Shown here in pieces: positions 25,490-34,330 of a stretch of DNA of 36,947 nt; the first letter of the stretch is position 1, and every line of letters starts with the position of its first letter. The position numbers and the translations under genes were made by a program. Under the pieces are notes generated by a model. It was not told the DNA's origin. It saw only the letters and a list, made by a program, of their open reading frames with translations, and did no database searches. Origin of the DNA: Terrimicrobiaceae bacterium (GTDB lineage: Bacteria; Verrucomicrobiota; Verrucomicrobiia; Chthoniobacterales; JAATET01); contig JAQTOP010000027.1 in assembly GCA_028713285.1 (NCBI GenBank), positions 1 to 36,947 of the forward strand, read 5' to 3'.

Positions 25490-25661
25490 GGAAGAAGAGA
25501 CTGTCCTCCACGCTGCCTGGGCTCCGGGAGGCACGGGAGTCAGGGACATTTAGCGGATACGGCTCCACAGGGAAAGAAGGAACCGGCACCGTGTGTGCGC
25601 GTCGCGAGGCCGGGAAAGGCTTCGGAGAAGCCGGGTTCCCTGCCGGGGGCAGTGGGCAGCC

Positions 25662-25679
25662 GTTCAACTTGGGTTGAAC
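25662..25679. other. Perfect 7-base hairpin
   Basis: GTTCAAC and GTTGAAC are complementary with a TTGG loop. The hairpin abuts the inverted-repeat element. It could act as a weak terminator or be the outer edge of that element; no T-tract follows. Confidence 0.4.
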
Positions 25680-25819
25680 CTTAGAGAACACGGAGAATCA
25701 GCGAGGACGACTCCGGAGAGGCAAGGGGCGCAAAAACACGCCTTGCGCTCCGCACACGACGCGGCAGGCCCGCATGGCACTGCAAAGGACCGGCTCCGTG
25801 TTCTCGGTGCTCTCCGTGG

Positions 25820-25822
<3 letters not shown>
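25677..25822. mobile_element. MITE-like inverted-repeat element next to sodA
   Basis: GAGAACACGGAG at 25684-25695 is a perfect 12-base inverted repeat of CTCCGTGTTCTC at 25794-25805. AACC / GGTT pairs lie further out (25677-25680 and 25818-25821). Between them is a smaller stem (GCAAGG at 25721-25726, CCTTGC at 25741-25746). The right end supplies the TAA stop of sodA. About 146 bases, no coding capacity. Nothing shows that it moves now. Confidence 0.5.
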
Positions 25823-26446
<624 letters not shown>

Positions 26447-26546
26447 GGTGTTTTGTTGGGTTGGAGATCACGCTAGGCCGCGCGGCCCGGCGATCAAGCG
26501 TGGAGTTGCGGCGATTTCGGAATGCGGGCGGGGGCCGCGGTTTGAC

Positions 26547-27569
26547 TCAGCCGAGCCATTGGGGATTTGCGGTCGTCCCGTCGAAACGCGAGTCGATTTT
26601 GTAGTGCTCGAACTCGCCCTTCTGCGCGATGGGCGCCGTGCGGGCGAGCAGCGATGCCGTCGCCGCCGCGCTGAGCGGGCGAAAGCCCCGAGCCGCGCCG
26701 AGCGCCTGGTCCAGAATCTTCATCGATTCACAGCCGGTGATCACCGTCGAGGTCGGCAGGCTCATCGCATAGCGCAGGCACTCGCCGGCGCTGACCCCGG
26801 TCGGCTCCTTCACGATGAATCCGCCGCCCATGGGCTTCATGCCGATCACGCCGATCCCGGCTCGCACGAGCACGGGGACGACCATTTTCTCGAAGCTGTC
26901 GAAGTGCGCATCCATCACATTGAGCGGCATCTGCACCGCATCGAAGCGGAAGTCGTGGGCCGCCGCCGTCTCGAGCATCCTGAGATGAATCCCGGGACTC
27001 TTGTGCCCGGTGAAGCCGATGTAGCGGACCTTGCCGGCCTTCCGTGCGTCGCGCATCGCCTCCATCGCGCCGCCCGGCGCGAAGATGCGCTCCGGATCGT
27101 CCATGCGGATGATTTCGTGAAATTGCATCAAATCGACATGGTCGGTTTGCAGCCGCCGGAGGCTCTCGTCGATCTGCCGGGCGGCGGCCTCCTTCGTGCG
27201 GCCGTCGATCTTCGTCATGAGAAACGCCTTTGCCCGATACCCGTCACGCAGCGCGCGGCCCATGCGCTCCTCGCTGCCTCCGCCGTGGTAGTCCCAGCAG
27301 TTATCGAGGAAGTTCACTCCCGCATCGAGCGCGGTCCGCACGATGCGCACGCCCTCGTCCTCGCCCGGGCTGCCGATGTGGAAGCCGCCCACGCCGATGA
27401 GAGAGACGGTCTCACCGGTGCGTCCCAGCGGGCGGCGGGCGATCTCGCCGGAAGTCTCCACCGCGGCGGCCGATCTGCCGGTCAGGGCTGCGCCTCCGAC
27501 GAGGGTTCCTGCCCCGGCGGCCGCCAGCCAGAGGAAACGCCGTTTCGTCATGCCGTCAGACTTGCTCAT
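26547..27569 (-). CDS. Aldo/keto reductase with Tat-like signal
   Basis: A 340-residue NAD(P)H-dependent reductase-fold protein. The N-terminus T-K-R-R-F-L-W-L followed by an alanine/glycine-rich stretch fits a twin-arginine signal, so export of the folded, cofactor-loaded enzyme is likely. The AKR tetrad is visible: Asp89 and Tyr94 (N-F-L-D-N-C-W-D-Y), Lys120 (M-T-K) and His151 (Q-F-H-E). The G-V-I-G-M-K-P-M-G-G segment and late S-T-V-I-T-G-C-E-S cofactor region fit the family. The substrate is unknown. The start may be ATG 27569 or ATG 27551, right before the Tat motif; neither has a good Shine-Dalgarno site. Confidence 0.9.
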   Translation of the reverse strand: MSKSDGMTKRRFLWLAAAGAGTLVGGAALTGRSAAAVETSGEIARRPLGRTGETVSLIGVGGFHIGSPGEDEGVRIVRTALDAGVNFLDNCWDYHGGGSEERMGRALRDGYRAKAFLMTKIDGRTKEAAARQIDESLRRLQTDHVDLMQFHEIIRMDDPERIFAPGGAMEAMRDARKAGKVRYIGFTGHKSPGIHLRMLETAAAHDFRFDAVQMPLNVMDAHFDSFEKMVVPVLVRAGIGVIGMKPMGGGFIVKEPTGVSAGECLRYAMSLPTSTVITGCESMKILDQALGAARGFRPLSAAATASLLARTAPIAQKGEFEHYKIDSRFDGTTANPQWLG

Positions 27570-27734
27570 ATCGGAATTCGTGATTCGGCGGGGCAATGGA
27601 CGCATGGGGGTGGAAGGGAATTTCCCAGCCTGCCGGGAAATTGCAAAGCCCTTCCGCAAAAAAATCCTCGACGAGTTCGCATTTTTCGTTCCCGGAGCTT
27701 TCCAGCCGGCGATTCTCCTGCGACGGTGCGCGCC

Positions 27735-28505
27735 ATGCGACTCATCGTCTCGTTCATCCTGTTCTGCCTGCTGGAGCTGGGTCTCATCGCCGGCCTCCTT
27801 GCGCTTGGCCGCCGCACCGACCGGCTCACCGCCGCGCCGGGACTCGATCTCGTCGTGAGCGCGCTGACCTGGATCCCCTGGGTGCTTGCCGTCTGGCTGT
27901 GCGGCTGGGTCGGCCTGCTCGGCTGCGTGCTTGGCCAGCTCGCCGCGATGGAGGCATTCTGCTTCTGGCACGAGAAGCGCAGCGGACGGGGCGGCTCGTC
28001 GATCCTTCGCACGCTCAACGGCCTCACGAGCCCGGTCGCCAACAATGTCGCCCTCCTCGCCACGGTGCCCGCGCTGCCTGCGTTCCTGCTGATTCGGTTT
28101 TCCCAGCTCACGACGTACCCGATCCTCGTGCGCACGATCCGGCTGCCGCCCTACAATCATGCCGAGTGGGTGAGCGTCTCGCGGCAGAAATTTTCCGGCC
28201 TGGTCGGCCACGATCTCGTCTGGTGCCTCTACTGTGACTGGATGACCGGCATCTACGCGCTTGGCGGCGAGATGCTGCGCAACCTCGAGAGCTTCTGGTG
28301 CCCGATCCGCTTTTATCCCGGCAAAAAGTGCGAGAACTGCAAGCTCGACTTCCCGGACATCCCGCAATGGGTGCCGGCCGACGGGACCGTCGAGGACGTG
28401 GAGGTCAAGCTCGTCGAGAAATACGCGGGCCGGAAGTGGAACAGTTGGTGGGGGCACCCCGACCGCAAGCCCGGCGGGAAATCCACTCCGCAGGCGGGAG
28501 CGTAG
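27735..28505 (+). CDS. Membrane protein of unknown function with two CxxC pairs
   Basis: A 256-residue protein. The first 135 residues hold three or four hydrophobic helices (about 1-25, 38-70 and 95-120). The remainder is soluble and carries C-L-Y-C-D-W-M-T-G-I-Y near residue 159-169 and C-E-N-C near 196-199, which may bind metal or form disulfides. Two tryptophan/cysteine-rich patches (F-W-C-P-I-R-F-Y) are also conserved in appearance. No family name can be given. It is divergent from the aldo/keto reductase, with a 165-base shared promoter region that shows no clear -35/-10 pair. Confidence 0.72.
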   Translation: MRLIVSFILFCLLELGLIAGLLALGRRTDRLTAAPGLDLVVSALTWIPWVLAVWLCGWVGLLGCVLGQLAAMEAFCFWHEKRSGRGGSSILRTLNGLTSPVANNVALLATVPALPAFLLIRFSQLTTYPILVRTIRLPPYNHAEWVSVSRQKFSGLVGHDLVWCLYCDWMTGIYALGGEMLRNLESFWCPIRFYPGKKCENCKLDFPDIPQWVPADGTVEDVEVKLVEKYAGRKWNSWWGHPDRKPGGKSTPQAGA

Positions 28506-28636
28506 CGCGACCGCCTGGCCGGAACAGATACCCACTGACTCGCCGGTCTGGAGAACGATGTTGTCAAGATTGGCGGCCTTGGAAGTTGCCGGCGCGGACG
28601 ATTCCAAGGGATTCCTGCGCGCGGGCTCCAATGGCG

Positions 28637-29251
28637 TCAATCTCGCGAAGGAACATTCAAAGCAAAAGGGTCGCCCGCCCCCGTGAAGAGTCGTATCGGT
28701 TCTTCCAATTCAACCTTGAAGACCGTTGCATCCGCATCGGAGGCGCCCTCGGGCGCGTCGATCCAGAGGACACCCGGCAGATTGGCCGGGGGAAAGCCTC
28801 CGAGAACCCTGTGTTTGACCTCGGGACCGCCCAGAATGCTGGTTCGCCGCACTTTGCTCAGCAAACCCTTCACCGCGACGGACTCGATCGGCCGATCGAA
28901 GGAAAAGAGATAGAGCACATCCCGCGTCTTGGTCAGGGTCGATGCGCCGTAGAAAAGACCGGGAGGAAGTGCCGCTTCCGTGCCGTAGATCGCTTCCCCG
29001 TGCTTTTTCATCCAGCGCCCGCCCCCTTTCAAGACCGCGACCTGCTCGGGCGGAATGGTTCCGTCGCTCATCGGGCCGACATCGAGCAGGAGGTTGCCTC
29101 CCATTCCCGCGCATTCGACCAGCATCCGGACGCACTGGCGGATGGTTTTGTAGTTGCGGTCGTTTTTTTGAGACCTCCCGATGGCGTCAACGGCCATGGA
29201 GCTTCGCAGTCCGTGAGTGGACATCGCCTGGGAAATCGGCGCGGGCATCAC
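28637..29251 (-). pseudogene. C-terminal remnant of an alpha-L-fucosidase (GH29)
   Basis: An open frame of 204 residues with G-G-N-L-L-L-D-V-G-P-M-S-D-G-T-I-P near residue 52-68, the hallmark of the end of the GH29 catalytic barrel, preceded by K-N-D-R-N-Y-K-T-I. The rest is the C-terminal beta domain. The N-terminal 300 or so residues with the nucleophile aspartate are missing: an in-frame stop lies about 17 codons upstream of the first GTG. It cannot be an active fucosidase, and is most simply read as a truncated gene. Its lost 5' end faces the lost 5' end of the next fragment. Confidence 0.75.
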
Positions 29252-29340
29252 GCGATGGACCGATGCCGGTTCCGGGGCATCCCTTCTCCGTTCCGGTGCA
29301 GATCACGCTTCGTTTACGATCGTGGTTCAGCGGACGCCCC

Positions 29341-30048
29341 CCCGCGGCGGCCAATGATGCCGCGTTGCAGATCAGCACGCGGGCGGCCTTGGGGCGCAAC
29401 CGCATCGGGCGGAGCGGACAACGCTTTGTCTCCCGTCTCGTGTCCGCGACCTCGCTGGAAAAAGGCCCGGTTTTTCACACCGTTCAGTTGGACTATGAAA
29501 TCGAGCATATGCCCATGTGCCGGGTTCTGCTGAAGGCGCACCGGAATACGCCGCGGGTCGATGTCTCCGTTCGCCTGTTGAAAAATCCGACGTGGGACGC
29601 CGAGACGGTTTACATCTCGCTGCCGTTCACGGCGGGAGAAGGATCGGTGCTCTGGCTCGACAAGGCGGGGGCGCTCGTGCGCCCGCGAGCCGACCAGCTC
29701 CCAAATTCCTTGACGGACTATTACGCCGTTCAAGACGGTTGGATGTGGGCTGCCGACGGCTCTGGGGTGGCGATTGCGTCCCCGGACGCGCCGCTGGTCC
29801 AGGTCGGTCCGCTGGAGCATGGAGTTCGCAAGCTTCACGGGCATCCGAGGCTCTCCGAGGACAAGGAACTCGTCTATAGCTGGATCATCAACACCTGCTG
29901 GGAAACGAATTTTGAAATCAATACCGGAGGGTTCCATGAATTCCGCTATTCGGTCCTGTCGGGATCTGCGTTCGCCGAACCGGCCGCTTCAATGAAGGCT
30001 TGCCGATCGGCGAATCTCGGCTTCCAAACCTACCGGAGCTATCGGTAG
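29341..30048 (+). pseudogene. C-terminal remnant of a GH38-like alpha-mannosidase
   Basis: The last 235 codons of a large glycoside hydrolase. G-P-V-F-H-T-V-Q-L-D-Y-E and R-V-D-V-S-V-R-L-L-K, followed by T-V-Y-I-S-L-P-F and the final W-E-T-N-F-E-I-N-T-G-G-F-H-E-F-R-Y-S, fit the C-terminal beta-sandwich domains of GH38-type mannosidases. The catalytic N-terminal half is absent and no start codon or ribosome site precedes the homology. The left boundary is approximate; the frame stays open further left but that part resembles nothing. It lies about 90 bases from the oppositely oriented fucosidase remnant. Confidence 0.65.
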
Positions 30049-30097
30049 GGCCGAACCGACTTTCCACGCCGGCGCGCGCCTGCCAGGCTCCGGAGCG

Positions 30098-30772
30098 TTG
30101 AACGGCATCGGGAATCCCAGACGCAATATCCTCCTGCTGCTCCTGAGCGCGGCGGCGGGTTGCGTGGACGCGATTGCCTTTGTTCACGCCGGGGTTTTTC
30201 CGGCAAACATGACTGGCAACTCGGTGGTGCTCGCCGTCGGCATCCTGCATCCCGAGACCGGCGGCGCAACACTCAGCGCGCTTGCATTGCTCGGCTTCTG
30301 CCTCGGCGCCGCGGTGGGCGCGCGGGGCGTGCATTCATCCGAACGCGGCTGGTCGCGGCGGGTCAGCCTCGTCCTGTTCGGCGCTGGCGGGCTCGTGCTG
30401 GGATGCGCCATCGCGCTGCCGCTCACCGGGGGCCGCTTCCTGCCAGGCCTGATCGTTGCCGCCGCTGCGGCGATGGGGCTCCAGAGCGCGGCAGTGCAGC
30501 AAATTGGCATCCCGGGAGTCGCCACCGTCTTCATGACGGGCACCCTCACGACAGCGATCACGCGCTTCGTCGGCGCAGCCCGCGAGGGGGATGCCCCGCC
30601 GCGGCGCGAGGAAGGCCCGTGGCTCCCCGCATCGAGCTGGGCGGCCTATTTCGCCGGCGCATTCCTTGGCGGTCTGGAAAATGTCCTGCATACGGGCATC
30701 TCGATTGCGCTGGCCGGCATTCTTCTCATTGCGGTGGCGCTCGCGGCGCCGGCGTCACGCAGCGGTTCGTAA
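30098..30772 (+). CDS. YoaK / DUF1275 family membrane protein
   Basis: A 224-residue integral membrane protein with about six helices. The family signature A-G-C-V-D-A-I-A-F-V-H-A-G-V-F-P-A-N-M-T-G-N is near residue 20-41, followed by A-A-M-G-L-Q-S-A-A-V and V-F-M-T-G-T-L-T-T. The function of the family is unknown. TTG at 30098 is the best start because it precedes the first helix by about ten residues; no in-frame ATG lies near. It stands alone, 50 bases after the mannosidase remnant and 210 bases before the phosphoribosyltransferase gene; that 210-base gap shows no gene or clear signal. Confidence 0.88.
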   Translation: MNGIGNPRRNILLLLLSAAAGCVDAIAFVHAGVFPANMTGNSVVLAVGILHPETGGATLSALALLGFCLGAAVGARGVHSSERGWSRRVSLVLFGAGGLVLGCAIALPLTGGRFLPGLIVAAAAAMGLQSAAVQQIGIPGVATVFMTGTLTTAITRFVGAAREGDAPPRREEGPWLPASSWAAYFAGAFLGGLENVLHTGISIALAGILLIAVALAAPASRSGS

Positions 30773-30982
30773 AGAGGGATTGCAAGCAGGCAAAAACGCG
30801 GCCTGCGCGAGATTGTTCAAAGAAAACACCTGGTCGCGATCGCCTCGCAAAGTTCTTCGCCCAAAGGAGCACGAACTCCGACGGGCACAGCAGATGCGCG
30901 ACGAACATCCGCAAAATATCCGGGATTCCAACCTGCGTCCCAAGCTCGCCATCGCGGCAGCAGCCCGTTAACCAAGGTCGCC

Positions 30983-31618
30983 ATGACTCCGGCGGAAAGA
31001 ACCGAAAACATCCTGCGCGAAGCGCACGCCATCCTCGAAAACGACCACTTCGTATCGATCAATGGGTACCATGGCGCGGGATGGATCGACAAGGACGCCA
31101 TCAACCCCCGTCTGCCTCTCGTAAGTGAACTCTGCTCGATGCTTTGGGATTCCGCCATCGACCTTCAGCCCGAGATCATCTGCGGCCCCGCCGAAGGAGG
31201 GCTGATTGTCTCGCTCTGGACTGCCAGCCACGCCGGGCTGCCGGGTGTGTTTGTCGAGCATGAAGCCGCGCACGGCCGGGAGTTGCGCGGACGTTTCATC
31301 TTCCGCCGTGGCTACGACCGGTGGGTGGCCGATAGACGCGTGCTCATCGTGGACGATATCGTGAACACCGGCCACTCGGTGCGCCAGACCGCGCAAGCCG
31401 TAAGCGCCGCGGGTGGCGGGATCGTCGGCATTGCCTGCTACGTGGATCGCGGCAACGTTACCGCCGCCGATTTGGGCGGCCACCCGTATCGCTACCTGCT
31501 TCAGTGGAAAATTCCAAGCTGGCCCGAGGCGGAGACTCCACCCGAGATCCTCGCCCGCCCCGTCAACACCCGCTACTCCCACGGCGCGGAATATCTTGCG
31601 CGCCAAACTTCCACTTAG
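30983..31618 (+). CDS. Orotate phosphoribosyltransferase-like PRT-family protein
   Basis: A 211-residue phosphoribosyltransferase fold. The PRPP loop V-L-I-V-D-D-I-V-N-T-G-H-S is at 121-133 and the G-P-A-E-G-G loop near 69-74. N-terminal H-F-V-S-I-N-G-Y-H-G-A-G-W-I-D resembles the OPRT hood region where orotate is held. It differs from standard PyrE in that region and is not in a pyrimidine operon, so it may act on another base or be regulatory. The C-terminal 45 residues are an added tail. It is a single gene ahead of the DMT transporter. Confidence 0.8.
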   Translation: MTPAERTENILREAHAILENDHFVSINGYHGAGWIDKDAINPRLPLVSELCSMLWDSAIDLQPEIICGPAEGGLIVSLWTASHAGLPGVFVEHEAAHGRELRGRFIFRRGYDRWVADRRVLIVDDIVNTGHSVRQTAQAVSAAGGGIVGIACYVDRGNVTAADLGGHPYRYLLQWKIPSWPEAETPPEILARPVNTRYSHGAEYLARQTST

Positions 31619-31703
31619 CCGGATTTCCGCCGCGTGGAAGCGCGCGAGCCTCGAACGAGACGGGGAGCGTCCCCCGGAAGAGGGGCCGGGATAGCTCATC
31701 GAG

Positions 31704-31731
31704 CTGACAATTCGTGCGTCCCGTATATCCT
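31704..31731 (+). promoter_or_regulatory. Candidate sigma70 promoter of the DMT transporter gene, near-leaderless
   Basis: CTGACA at 31704-31709 matches five of six -35 positions and TATCCT at 31726-31731 matches four of six -10 positions, with a 16-base spacer. The ATG at 31740 follows only eight bases after the -10, so the transcript would have almost no leader. No Shine-Dalgarno site precedes this ATG. Confidence 0.45.
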
Positions 31732-31739
31732 ACAGTCGC

Positions 31740-32783
31740 ATGCTGAAGTCCGGTTCATCGTTTGCCCTGCTCGCGGCGGTGCTGTTCGGCGCGAGTACGC
31801 CCGCGGCAAAGCTCCTCCTCGATCATTGCGGCCCCGTCATGCTGGCGGGTCTGCTTTATCTCGGATCGGGCATCGGGCTCGCCGCCTTCCGGCTGGCATC
31901 CCGCGACCGGCGGGAGACCCGCGAGGCGCCCCTGTCGCGCCGTGATGCGCCCTGGCTGGCCGCCGCGATTGCGTGCGGAGGGATCGCTGCGCCGGTATTG
32001 CTTTTGCTTGGCCTGGGTGGAATCGCCGCATCGACCGGCGCGCTGCTGCTCAATCTGGAAGGCGTCTTCACCGCGCTGCTTGCCTGGTTTATTTTTCGCG
32101 AGAATTTCGACCGGCGCATTTTTGCCGGCATGGCCGCCATCACCCTGGGTGCGGCCGTGCTGGCGTGGCCGGCCCCCGGTGTCGAGGTCGCATGGCCCGC
32201 CCTGTTGATCGCAGGGGCCTGCGCCGCATGGGCGCTCGATAACAACCTGACGCGGAAGGTCTCGGCTGCAGATCCGGTGCAAATCACTTTCGTGAAGGGA
32301 CTGGTCGCGGGCGGCGTGAACCTCGCGCTGGCGCTGCTGATCGGCGAGAAGCTCCCGGGGGTTTCCGTCATCCTGCTTGCCCTGGCGCTGGGGCTCCTCA
32401 GCTACGGCATCAGCCTGACGTGCTTCGTGCAGGCGCTGCGACATATCGGGACGGCCCGCACGGGAGCCTATTTTTCCACGGCGCCGTTCGTCGGCGCGGC
32501 GATCTCCCTCGTGGTATTTCGCCAGCAGCCTTCATTGAGTTTCTGGCTGGCGGGCGCCTTGATGGCGTTCGGGGTCTGGATGCATCTCTCGGAGCATCAC
32601 GAGCACACCCACACCCACGAGGAACTGGCGCATGAGCACGAGCACGTCCATGATGCGCACCACCAGCACGCACACGGCGCCGGAGTCTCGCCGGGAGAGA
32701 CCCATACGCACTGGCACGTTCACGCCCGGCTCAGGCATCGGCACGAGCACTTTCCGGACATTCACCACCGGCATGGGCATTGA
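31740..32783 (+). CDS. DMT-superfamily (EamA) transporter with histidine-rich tail
   Basis: A 347-residue permease. Ten hydrophobic helices fill residues 5-281, as two EamA halves: L-L-N-L-E-G-V-F-T-A-L-L-A in the first and the G-T-A-R-T-G-A-Y-F-S-T-A-P-F motif in the second. The last 66 residues (from 282) hold 25 histidines, mostly as H-x-H or H-H pairs with Glu and Asp. Such tails are seen on a subgroup of these transporters and point to binding of Zn, Ni, Co or a similar metal, though the substrate is unknown. It is preceded by a near-leaderless promoter and stands alone. Confidence 0.88.
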   Translation: MLKSGSSFALLAAVLFGASTPAAKLLLDHCGPVMLAGLLYLGSGIGLAAFRLASRDRRETREAPLSRRDAPWLAAAIACGGIAAPVLLLLGLGGIAASTGALLLNLEGVFTALLAWFIFRENFDRRIFAGMAAITLGAAVLAWPAPGVEVAWPALLIAGACAAWALDNNLTRKVSAADPVQITFVKGLVAGGVNLALALLIGEKLPGVSVILLALALGLLSYGISLTCFVQALRHIGTARTGAYFSTAPFVGAAISLVVFRQQPSLSFWLAGALMAFGVWMHLSEHHEHTHTHEELAHEHEHVHDAHHQHAHGAGVSPGETHTHWHVHARLRHRHEHFPDIHHRHGH

Positions 32784-32806
32784 GAGCGGCGGCTCGGTCG
32801 CGCCCG

Positions 32807-34330
32807 TCAGTGAGCCTTCGTCGCCGGATCGCTGAGATTCTCCACCGCGGGCAAACCGTAGGAACTGCGCAGTTGTCCGGCGGTTCTCCCGACCTCCGCC
32901 GCGTCCAGGTAGAGCACGCCGGGGTCCGCCTCCAACTCGATCTTGTGAAAACCGTTGAGGGGATGCTTCGCGGCTTCGGCGACATCCTCGAGGCTTCGGA
33001 TCGGGAGTCCGTTGATTCTCTCGACGACGTTCGCGCCGACGTCCTCGTAGCCGACGGTCGTGTCGGCCGGCAGCACCTGGCTGAGGAAGACGATCTTGCC
33101 GCGGTCGGAAGGCAACTCGTCCTGAAATTCGTCGAGATAAACCAGCCGGGCGGGCGCGTTATTGCGCCAATCGCCGCCCCATTCGCGCAGATAGGATCGC
33201 GAGAGTTCCTGGAAGACAAGGCCGCCCAAGATGTAATATCGCGGCGCGCGATCGACGATCGCCGATTCGCTGAGAATCGTGGAGGGATCGCGGGGCTCGA
33301 GGGGCAGAGTGAGGTCGATCACGCCGCCATTGCGCAGCACGCGGATGGGGAGTTCGCCGCCGGGAAGGCTGGCCGTGGAGACGAGGTAGCTGAAGGGGAT
33401 TTTCCCGTAGTCCGGGTGGGTGTAGTTGCCGTCCTCGTCGATGTCGCTGCCGTCCACGCGCATGACGACGTCACCTTTCTTCAGGCCGGATTTTTCGGCG
33501 GGGCTACCGTGCGCGACGGAGACCACATAGACGCCGGTCTGGCCGCCGGTCATCCCCAGGTAGCGGCGGAATTGAGGGTCGCGAGTGGGGGCGAATGCGA
33601 TGCCGGCGCGGGGGAAACCGGTGTAAGGCTGGCGGGCGGCGCGTGCGAGGAAACTGGAGATGACAGCTCCGGGAACGAGATCGGCTGACTGCGAGCGCGT
33701 GTCGTAACGCATGAGCAGGCCGGCCAGACGGTCGCCCGCGAAGACGGGCATGGTGAAGCTGTTGTCGCGATACTGGAGGGGTGCGGTGAGCCGGTAGGCG
33801 AGCAACGCGACGCCGTCGGCGGGGTAGGGGGCGACGGTGATGGTGGTGACGACACCGGGCGTGAGGGCGACCGCGCCGGTGTTCTCGAGTTGCACGACAT
33901 TGACTTCCGAGCCGACCTGCACGTCTTTCGCGAGCTGAACGGGGCGTGCGCCCGAAAGAAACTTCGGATCCTGCGGCTTGAGAATCGCGAGGTTCGATTC
34001 GTAATCGACGCGCTCCACCTCGGCGGCAATTTTTTCGGAACTCGCGGGGCGTTCGAGTTCGACATACGAGTGGTTCGCGATGAGTTCGGCGGTGACGAGC
34101 ACCCGGGCATTGTCGATCACGACGCCGATGCCCCGGCGGGTAAACGGCGGGCGCTTGCTCCACGGTTTCACGAAATTGAAGGCCTGGTTCGTCGAGTTCA
34201 CGCGCACGAGGGACGCGGCGACGGGGAGGGTGGCGGCGGGCTTGTTTGCAGGCTCCGACGGTGACTCGGCGCGGAGATTGCCGGTGACGGCGAGTGCGAC
34301 GGCAAAGAGGATGGTGCGAAACGGGGTCAT
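32807..34330 (-). CDS. Deg-like PDZ protein with a degenerate protease domain
   Basis: A 507-residue exported protein with a signal peptide (1-21), a trypsin-like fold (about 35-215), and one or two PDZ regions (G-V-Y-V-V-S-V-A-H-G-S-P-A-E-K-S-G-L-K-K-G-D at about 266-288, and a C-terminal one). Compared with the upstream paralogue, the catalytic histidine region T-N-A-H-V-V reads T-A-E-L-I-A (Leu83), the aspartate S-D-L-A-I-L reads S-N-L-A-I-L (Asn113), and G-N-S-G-G-P reads D-N-S-F-T-M-P. It is therefore probably not a protease but a regulatory or binding subunit. Its ATG overlaps the paralogue stop by four bases. Confidence 0.88.
   Translation of the reverse strand: MTPFRTILFAVALAVTGNLRAESPSEPANKPAATLPVAASLVRVNSTNQAFNFVKPWSKRPPFTRRGIGVVIDNARVLVTAELIANHSYVELERPASSEKIAAEVERVDYESNLAILKPQDPKFLSGARPVQLAKDVQVGSEVNVVQLENTGAVALTPGVVTTITVAPYPADGVALLAYRLTAPLQYRDNSFTMPVFAGDRLAGLLMRYDTRSQSADLVPGAVISSFLARAARQPYTGFPRAGIAFAPTRDPQFRRYLGMTGGQTGVYVVSVAHGSPAEKSGLKKGDVVMRVDGSDIDEDGNYTHPDYGKIPFSYLVSTASLPGGELPIRVLRNGGVIDLTLPLEPRDPSTILSESAIVDRAPRYYILGGLVFQELSRSYLREWGGDWRNNAPARLVYLDEFQDELPSDRGKIVFLSQVLPADTTVGYEDVGANVVERINGLPIRSLEDVAEAAKHPLNGFHKIELEADPGVLYLDAAEVGRTAGQLRSSYGLPAVENLSDPATKAH

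Larger units (their letters stand above)
25396..25819. other. 424-base gap without an intact gene
   Basis: Between the winged-helix gene and sodA lie, in order, a truncated hsdM start (25415-25489), about 170 bases with no recognisable gene that may include the restriction operon promoter, a small hairpin (GTTCAAC / GTTGAAC, 25662-25679) and a MITE-like inverted-repeat element (25677-25822). No clear promoter could be chosen. Confidence 0.7.

Noticed and set aside
28506-28636. Possible small gene between the membrane protein and the fucosidase remnant
   Set aside because: Frames on both strands are open but match nothing and lack a start with a ribosome site; I treat it as gap.
29325-29350. 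C7 run as a frameshift that would extend the mannosidase-like fragment
   Set aside because: Neither neighbouring frame left of the run resembles a GH38 protein, so shifting the frame does not recover the lost part.
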